Of a DNA stretch of 64,000 bases, positions 50,901 to 64,000 are shown one piece after another. This DNA comes from Siniperca chuatsi (taxonomy: Eukaryota > Chordata > Actinopteri > Centrarchiformes > Sinipercidae). The stretch spans positions 13,740,233 through 13,804,232 of the forward strand of contig NC_058052.1 in assembly GCF_020085105.1 (NCBI RefSeq). The letters run 5' to 3'. Position 1 is the first letter of the stretch; each line of letters starts with the position of its first letter. The position numbers were made by a program, and so were the translations under genes. The notes beneath the pieces are model-generated. The model did no database searches and was not told the origin of the DNA. It worked only from the letters and a program-made list of their open reading frames with translations.

Positions 50901-52809
50901 CTCAGAGTCCCAACCAGCCACACTGACATCCTTGGTGGTTTATTATTTTTCTGCACTTATTAAAAATTCACTTTTTTATTATTTTGGCTTTGCCCACCCT
51001 GAAGTTGGACCCCCCCCCCCAAAAGTGAAAAAGTAAATAAATAAACAAGCATTGAGTATAAGTATCTTGTAGTCTGGTTTCAGGAATTGAACAATCTGGA
51101 GCTGAAATAGATTAGTAAATCATCATCAAATTAGAGAATCGCTTACTCGTTTTTGTCATTCATCAAGGTGAAATGCAAAATATTTGCTTACTGCAGATAT
51201 ATCGTTATCGGTGTAAATGTCAGTCGATAATTAACAAGAAATTGCAGTACAGAAATGCCAAACTACGATTGAGGCAATTTACAAACAGTGTCCCGATTAC
51301 ATAGTAATCAGCAACCACTGATACTGGACTGTTGGTTGGACAAAACAAGCAATTTAAAGCTCAATTTTGCTCAGCTTAATTTTGGCTCTGTGGAATTGCG
51401 ATAGGCATTTCTCACTATTTTCTAACATTAAATTATCCATTTATCAACTCTAAAAACAACAGAAACATTAAGAAAACTCATCATTAGTTGCAGCCCTAGA
51501 AGAGACCCTTCGCTGTTGTGCTTTAGCTTTCCCTACATTGGGCATAACAGCACTCATATTGTGGCTTTGTCTTTTTCTGGTCAGGCTGTAGTGACACCAC
51601 TCCTTCTACTGCAGGGATCATTTTACAATAAAATGTCCTTGTTGCCACCATGAATCTACTCAGCCTGAAATCTGACTTCAAAAACTGCAGTGGATGCACA
51701 AGGACTGTTTGCAGTAGCTTACTAATAACAAATCTATAAATTAAAATGCATGTTTGGGTTTGCAATTGGGCTATCTGTATGCCAAAGTGAAAACCAGATT
51801 GCCTGTTTGGTTTTGCACTTTTCTTTTCATAGTGTTTATTTTTGACTCCTCCTATTGCACATTGTATGATGCTAATTGTCAGGTCAGTAAAATCAGGTTA
51901 ACAGTTTTTTTTAAACTTTAAATGTTTATACCCACTCTTGTGGAGAAATGTACTGCGTATTTAACACTGCATATTTTTTGTTGTGTTGATATTGCACAAT
52001 TTGTTTTTGTTTGTAATCTTTATAACGCATATTTTGTTTGTATTATCTGTATTACACATTGTTTTGTCCTTTTTTGCACAGTCTTGTGATGTTTGTGACT
52101 CTACATTTGACTGTACATCCTGTAATGTGCAAGTGAAGAATATAAATCATTGAACCCTACCGCCCCTCCCCCATCCTTTTTTTCTTGTTTACCTCTGCTG
52201 TGACGACTGGAGGGAGGGGATGTATGTGCACGATTGTTTGTTTTATGTTGAAAATTGCAAAACATAATAAACAGATAAAAAAAATCTTTACCCATTATAA
52301 CTTTACTGACCTACTGTTACAAACAGCGCAATCACTTCTGTCAAAAACACATATGGTGTTAGTTGTGGGAAATACGGACAAGAGTGCTTGGATTATAACG
52401 TTAATCATCTTATCAAAATGTGCTCAGACTCGGAAAATTGTTCAATAAACTTGCCTGCTATTTAAAGTAAAAACCCAATCAAACTAATCTAATTCAGAAA
52501 CTCGCTACTGGTAACATCACAGGAATGCTAATGCTAACGTTAGCTCAGTGGTCAATAAAGATAATTAATTTAACTGTTACAATATCACGCCAGTATGTCG
52601 TTAATTTAAGGGCTAAATGCAGGTCAACATTTTAGGGTTTGGTAACAACCTTAATTAACCCCTGAAGAGACACGTCGAGCAGATCAGCACCAACTGATCT
52701 AACTTACAGGTGAAGGAACGCAGGTGACGTTAGCTAAGTTAGCTAGCTATCTAGCTGCCTGAAACACGCTTCTCGCTAACTAACTTGTAAAAACACGGTA
52801 ACCCACCAT
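43650..52809 (-). CDS. FBXO9: F-box only protein 9
   Basis: FBXO9 is the substrate-recognition subunit of an SCF (SKP1-CUL1-F-box) ubiquitin ligase. Coding exons in transcript order: 52809-52807, 50725-50654, 49993-49799, 49688-49631, 49247-49148, 47529-47399, 47297-47183, 47015-46897, 46356-46266, 45810-45715, 45602-45509, 43997-43843, 43758-43650. They total 1338 nt, or 445 residues (human 447), with all phases consistent. An acidic N-terminus ([14 protein letters not shown]) is followed by a helical region, then a TPR-like segment ([20 protein letters not shown], continuing [18 protein letters not shown]). The F-box comes at about residues 187-235 ([17 protein letters not shown] ... [16 protein letters not shown]). 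The conserved C-terminal part contains [20 protein letters not shown] and [20 protein letters not shown]. The first coding exon contributes only the ATG. Confidence 0.96.
44835..45476 (-). mobile_element. Tc1-like transposon, 5' remnant
   Basis: Read on the minus strand, the right edge is a Tc1-type terminal repeat (ACAGTATCTCACAGAAGTG, at TA). It is followed by untranslated text and a transposase start at 45110 (MAPHGKEL), then a helix-turn-helix region (TLKLSCSTV). An expanded A tract and other changes break the frame, and the catalytic half is missing. Confidence 0.75.
45850..46213. repeat. MITE-like repeat with ATTAATCGATTA ends (full copy)
   Basis: The left end GAGCTGCAATGTTTAATCG and the reverse complement of the right end (AGGGCTGCAACTAACG) are imperfect inverted repeats. 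A related end (CATTAGTTGCAGCCCTAG) lies at 51482-51499. Confidence 0.7.
47599..48555. mobile_element. hAT-like non-autonomous element with 8-bp target duplication
   Basis: The termini TAGCCTGTCACGATAACTAC and TAGGCCTGTCACAATAACTA (reverse complement of the right end) are near-identical inverted repeats. They are flanked by GCCTGCAG (47591-47598) and GCCTGCAC (48556-48563). It is about 957 bp with no transposase and contains a (CA)n tract. It lies in the FBXO9 intron between 47530 and 49147. Confidence 0.8.
47959..47988. repeat. (CA)n microsatellite
   Basis: About 15 CA units inside the hAT-like element. Confidence 0.9.
50726..52806 (-). other. FBXO9 intron 1
   Basis: No further exon is seen. 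It contains a C run at 51012-51020, a MITE end near 51482-51499, and AT-rich text at 51890-52150 that resembles a LINE 3' untranslated region (weak). Repeated GTTAGCTA motifs occur near its start. Confidence 0.45.
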
Positions 52810-53000
52810 AACAGCTTGGCCAGTTGGTCTCCTTTTTTATCCTCACAAGCGGTCAACACTAGCGTTTACAGTTCACGGTCGGAGAAACGGACAACACAAC
52901 AGACATATTTGCGAGCTCGCAGGAACGCGGCCATTTCGCCGAGTAGCCCGGAGCTTCAGTGACACAGGAAGTAGGGAAGTGTGGCGAAGTTGGAAAGAGA
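52807..53000 (-). promoter_or_regulatory. FBXO9: FBXO9 5' UTR and promoter
   Basis: A GC-richer stretch lies immediately upstream (minus sense) of the FBXO9 ATG. It contains GCCATTT in CGCGGCCATTTCGCC (YY1-like) and AGGAAGT at 52966-52972 (ETS-like). No TATA box is apparent. The transcription start is not determined. Confidence 0.5.
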
Positions 53001-53043
53001 CGGAGAGCTGCAGAGAAGCGCCCTGCTCTACTCAGGCGTGCTA

Positions 53044-53048
<5 letters not shown>

Positions 53049-53087
<39 letters not shown>
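53049..53087. repeat. (GT)n microsatellite
   Basis: About 19 GT units between FBXO9 and CILK1, read directly. Confidence 0.92.
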
Positions 53088-53289
53088 GTCTGTCAGTGCT
53101 GCAGGGTCCTGGTTGATTGGAGCTGGAGGCAACTGTCTCACCCCACCCACTCCGGTGGTCTGGAGGCGCCACCGCCGTGTGTTACAGAGGAGTTTTTGTT
53201 TCTTTAGGTCTACTATCATCTTAGTTAGCCTGGGAGTATGTGTCCCTGCCAGTCTCATTAGTTAGAATAAAACACATTTTTACAACATT

Positions 53290-53605
53290 TGTTAAATAAA
53301 AAATCTCTATTAAATAAGATAAGATTTTTTTAGTTAATCCCTCGAGTACATGCACTATTACTTATTACTTACATTGTATTATTATATTATTATACCGTAC
53401 ATACTTATCACCAACCGGTAAATCCACTTATTTAAATGTTATACTTATATCCACTTTGTACTTAATTTATCTTGCCTGTATTATAGTGTATTATATTCTG
53501 ATTTGCTTAGTAGCCTACTTGTATTCCTGTGTGCACTGACGTGACAGTGAGCAGCTGTAACAAAAGAGTTTCCCCTCGGAGATCAATAAAGTATTAGCCC
53601 TAATA
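53290..53605 (+). mobile_element. LINE 3' end remnant
   Basis: The stretch ends with TTTCCCCTCGGAGATCAATA then AAGTATT, the plus-sense form of the LINE tail seen inverted near 10920. The preceding AT-rich text fits a 3' untranslated region. No reverse transcriptase is present. Confidence 0.5.
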
Positions 53606-53734
53606 AAATTATCTAAATAATGTTCTAAATATTCAGTGAAACACGTTAAATAACTTCCCACATAATGACAGTAGCCAAAACAGCACACAAAACACATTTC
53701 TCTGTGTGTGCTGTTTCCGTGCATTTACTGAAGC

Positions 53735-53960
53735 CTAGTTTTTTGCTATACTTTACACTTCAACTGTACTACATTTCAGAGGGGAATATGGTGCTTTTTA
53801 CTTCATTACATTTATTTGAAAGTAATTTGACAGTATTTGACACTTTGCTGTATTTATTTTGTGAGGTTTCAAAGTTTTACACCACTAAACTTCAGAGGGA
53901 ATTTTCTTTTTTTTTTTTTTTTTACTTTTTTCTCTACTTTTATCTAACAGTTGTTTAGCC
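53735..53960. repeat. Fragment of the 36580-37377 element family
   Basis: ACTGTACTACATTTCAGAGG and ACTTCATTACATTTATTTGA match the family's subterminal text. It is diverged and lacks clear ends. Confidence 0.5.
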
Positions 53961-54369
53961 AGTGTATATGTTGCAGACTAAGAGTTTACAAGCAAAATTG
54001 CAGTTAATGTGAAAATAAATATCTCTTAAAGGTCAATTTTGGGAAGTCAGAAAAAACAGCCTTGTTTTACTCAAAAAAACAGGCTTTGTGACATTCTCAA
54101 AGGGTTTTGATGGTTAATAAACGTCTGGGGGTGAAAATGGTATAAGAAGAATGTCATCACAAAACGTTATTTGAAAGCATGAAAATAGCCTACTGCTTGT
54201 GCAATAATCAATAATTTCATCTACATTTAAGACTGAAAACTATTATTCCCCATTAGTGCTTTAACTTTAGATTTCTAAGAAGTACATTTTACTGCTATTT
54301 GTTTAGTTTTACTTTATGTACTGTGCGTAATGAAATAAAATGTAGCTTCAGGGTCCTTAAAAACACTTT

Positions 54370-55001
54370 TGGACCGTCTGCTTCACTGTAGATTTGACCA
54401 GAGAAGAAGAATGCGAAGCAAAGAGCAGTACTACTCGCTCACTTCCGCCTTTGCTTTGTGCCGAGAAGTCTGTCTCGTTTTTGTAGTATTTTTTTAATAT
54501 CGTTCTTTTTTTTAATCATTTCTGTGTTATGAACGAAACTTGTATTAATATTGTTTATGAGGTTGTGAATCACTGTGTTGCATTAATTTTAAAATCACCT
54601 TGGCGCAGCATGGTAGGTTTCTGTCTGCATACAGACAATACGAAGACTAAAAGAAGGGAAAGCCAAAAGCCACATTTAACAGCTTTAAATAGTTATTGCT
54701 GCAGACATAAAAATATGCAGACGTTCGAGGTAGGCATGCAGTGATTTAATCCATCTCGTTTGTATCTTTGCCGACGGAGGAGAGCTGTGATTTGTTGCAA
54801 TGAGCTGTTTTTACAGCAACGCGAGATTACGATGAGCTCTCTGACGAAAGGGCCTATAATGAAATTTTATTTATGCTGTGTGTTGGACACACTGGATGCG
54901 GTTATCTGTCTTCTAACGACGATTATTCCGTTAAAAACCATTTGTTGAACATCGACTACAAATGCTCGGCTATGTGTTTTTGTCGATTTGACGTGAGGAG
55001 G
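54370..55001 (+). promoter_or_regulatory. CILK1: Probable CILK1 promoter and non-coding first exon
   Basis: A region with ACTTCCGC (54440, ETS-like) precedes a plausible non-coding exon ending at 55001, before the donor GTGAGT at 55002. A matching acceptor would be CTGCCTCCAG ending at 56460. Both assignments rest on splice motifs only. Confidence 0.35.
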
Positions 55002-56460
55002 GTGAGTGCTGATTCTCGTTTTATTTTAAGGTAGGACACCATTCAGTCCAAACAGGCCAGTTTTTTTCTCCGTAGCGCTATAACGTTAATGTTTTGTCAG
55101 CAGCTGGGCCACCACCAGCACCACAACAACACAATTAAGCTAGCGTAAATTGTACCACGTTTGCTACCATTAACTGCACAAGGCACTCGTTAAAATTTAA
55201 CCAACACGCAAAAGCCAAGTTATAGTATTAAGCCCAATCAACTGGAACTAACTTCAGCGTTAATTATATCCGAATAATGAGTATTTTAGTGGTAAATTGC
55301 CGGTTACGTTAGCTTTCACTCTGCACAATTAACCAACGGTAACTAAACTAGGCAACAGCTAACGTTAGCTGCGTTTTGAACCCGACAGGACGAAAAGAAA
55401 GAAACATGGAAATAATCCGGTGACCTGCTGGTGAACGATGTAGCTGCAGGCTCTTTTCCCCCAACTTAGTCTCGCTAGTAGCTGCGTTAGCTATCTAATG
55501 CGAGTCAATAAACATCACTTAACGTTACTGTCTGTAACCGCTACCGTTAACATCGGTAAACTTTAATAAACCACATTTCAGCCGAGAGATGTTTACTAAC
55601 GGCCATAGATCCACTTAGGCAATTTTCATACATTTGTACAACACTATTTCACCTGTCAGTTAACAGTTCAAGTTACTCCATACGTGTATAATGTGTGTCT
55701 GATTTGTTTTCTTTTCCTCAGCAAGTTTGATTACCTCGTTAAAATCTACTCCTTCTCCCTCATTGAAAAATCCAGAATCTATGAACATGCAAATATTGTT
55801 CACTTTAAAAGTTTAACTGCTAGACAAGTACATTTTCAGTGGATGAGTGCTGGAGGTTTCAAGTTTCCACATCACACTTGTGTAAGTTGCATATAGGACC
55901 ATGATTGGCTACCAAACTAGTTGCAATGTCACAAAATCATCTTGTATATACACGTCTGAAACTCAGATTTAACTTTTCTTCTTCAGCAGATGAATTTGAA
56001 AACAGCCTTCAAGTGTCAAACTCTGCCAAAATCCTTGATTTTATGTCGCAGGCAGATTAAACTGGTACTGAAATCCAGGAAAACTGTGGTTTTCAGTTTA
56101 GGTACATCATCAGCTGTAGATAGGATTGGGAGGATGAATGGAGCCTGCCTGCTCGATACAAACGTGTCTAACTATTAAATGTCCCACTTAGTAGTTAGTT
56201 TGTAGTCAGTTGGCCAACAAGTCATGTCATATTTGGTTTATAATGGGCCTGTACATTGTAATTCATACAGCTACGTAATTAACATCAGTTCTTGTCGTCC
56301 ATCCCTAACCTTCTCAGCTAGAAGGAGGCAAGTCCATGACACCATGAGTCCTCCAGCCCTGCCCGTGGTCTTCTGCTGTTGTCACAGGAAAATCTGGTTG
56401 CATTCAGCAGCCGGAGGCAAACACATCTCTATTTTCCACCCAATTATTATCTGCCTCCAG
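55002..56460 (+). other. Putative CILK1 intron 1
   Basis: No coding exon was recognised. The first part has many GTTAGCT and AACGTTA motifs, common in fish promoter-proximal DNA. Confidence 0.35.
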
Positions 56461-56463
56461 TTG

Positions 56464-56485
56464 ATGCTATGGAAGGACAAGCATA

Positions 56486-56493
<8 letters not shown>
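56464..56493 (+). other. Upstream ORF overlapping the CILK1 start codon
   Basis: ATG at 56464 opens nine codons (MLWKDKHNE) and stops at TAG 56491-56493. It reads through the main ATG (56486) in another frame. A second ATG at 56469 stops after five codons. Confidence 0.5.
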
Positions 56494-63591
<7,098 letters not shown>

Positions 63592-63695
63592 TGCCCTCCC
63601 TGGAGCTGTGATCTGCGCTCCTGAGAACTCTTTCACCTCCAAAGAGTAGGCCTAGTTGTTTTATAATCAAAATCTGTACATACATCTTACACAGC

Positions 63696-63701
63696 AATAA
63701 A
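63696..63701 (+). terminator. Polyadenylation signal of CILK1
   Basis: AATAAA lies 105 bp after the stop codon and is followed by T-rich and GT-rich text (TTGTTTTGTC, GATGTTGTG). Confidence 0.7.
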
Positions 63702-63719
63702 TTGTTTTGTCATTAAGTG

Positions 63720-64000
63720 TACTATGGATGTTGTGAGTTGTAAAATATCTAAGTGTATATGTATAGCTAAATGCAAGTGGCCAAAATGTGAGCCCAGATT
63801 TGCTCCTCAGTGTTTTATTTTGTATTTCTGTAACATAACTACTGTCTTACAGAGGTTACACCTGTACCCTCATTTTGTATCAGATTTATCATTGAATGTT
63901 GTTCACCAACCTGCATAAATAATATGAATATTATACGTTTATGAAAATGTCACTGTGACTTGTTTTTGGCTAATTAATTACTTTGCCTCTATACAGTCAT
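63720..64000. other. Downstream of CILK1, nothing recognised
   Basis: AT-rich sequence with no exon or repeat that I can support. Confidence 0.4.

Noticed and set aside
52959-53265. Overlapping frames on both strands containing CVCVCV or HTHTHT
   Set aside because: They are translations of the GT microsatellite.

Overview
The window is nuclear DNA from a ray-finned fish, most likely a percomorph teleost (inferred from protein similarity and the repeat families). It is AT-rich, and its coding exons are short and separated by introns with GT/AG borders. The introns are crowded with teleost-type repeats: Tc1-like, hAT-like and TTAA-flanked DNA elements and non-LTR retrotransposon fragments. Nothing looks bacterial, viral or plasmid-borne.

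Four protein-coding genes can be read exon by exon. GCLC (+, CDS 1552-19681) encodes the catalytic subunit of glutamate-cysteine ligase. ELOVL5 (+, CDS 30326-39360) encodes a very-long-chain fatty acid elongase, predicted at 294 residues. FBXO9 (-, CDS 52809 down to 43650) encodes an F-box/TPR protein, predicted at 445 residues. CILK1, formerly ICK (+, CDS 56486-63591), encodes the ciliogenesis-associated kinase, predicted at 646 residues. The same order and relative orientation occur on human chromosome 6p12, so this is a conserved synteny block. The mammalian neighbour GCM1, expected between ELOVL5 and FBXO9, was not seen. The four genes share no pathway; FBXO9 and CILK1 are head-to-head, as in mammals.

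Region by region: 1-950 holds no recognised gene. 960-1551 is the GCLC promoter and 5' UTR, with two antioxidant-response-element cores and an E-box. The GCLC intron at 4072-14954 is a repeat-rich zone with a decayed second copy of exon 3, a tandemly duplicated composite repeat carrying a GC-rich minisatellite, and LINE remnants. The exon expected there, encoding about 37 residues, could not be found. 20205-25900 is gene-free and repeat-bearing. A GC-richer patch near 25900-26470 looks like the ELOVL5 promoter and non-coding first exon. ELOVL5 introns hold two TTAA-flanked foldback elements, a broken LINE and an hAT-like element with target duplication. 39361-43341 is ELOVL5 3' UTR or intergenic DNA with hairpin-forming repeats. 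FBXO9 introns contain a Tc1-like remnant and an hAT-like element with an 8-bp target duplication. 52810-56485 separates FBXO9 and CILK1.

I found no undescribed biological system. The strongest anomalies are the apparently missing GCLC exon, the partial exon duplication beside it, and the paired antioxidant-response motifs. All comparisons were made by eye.
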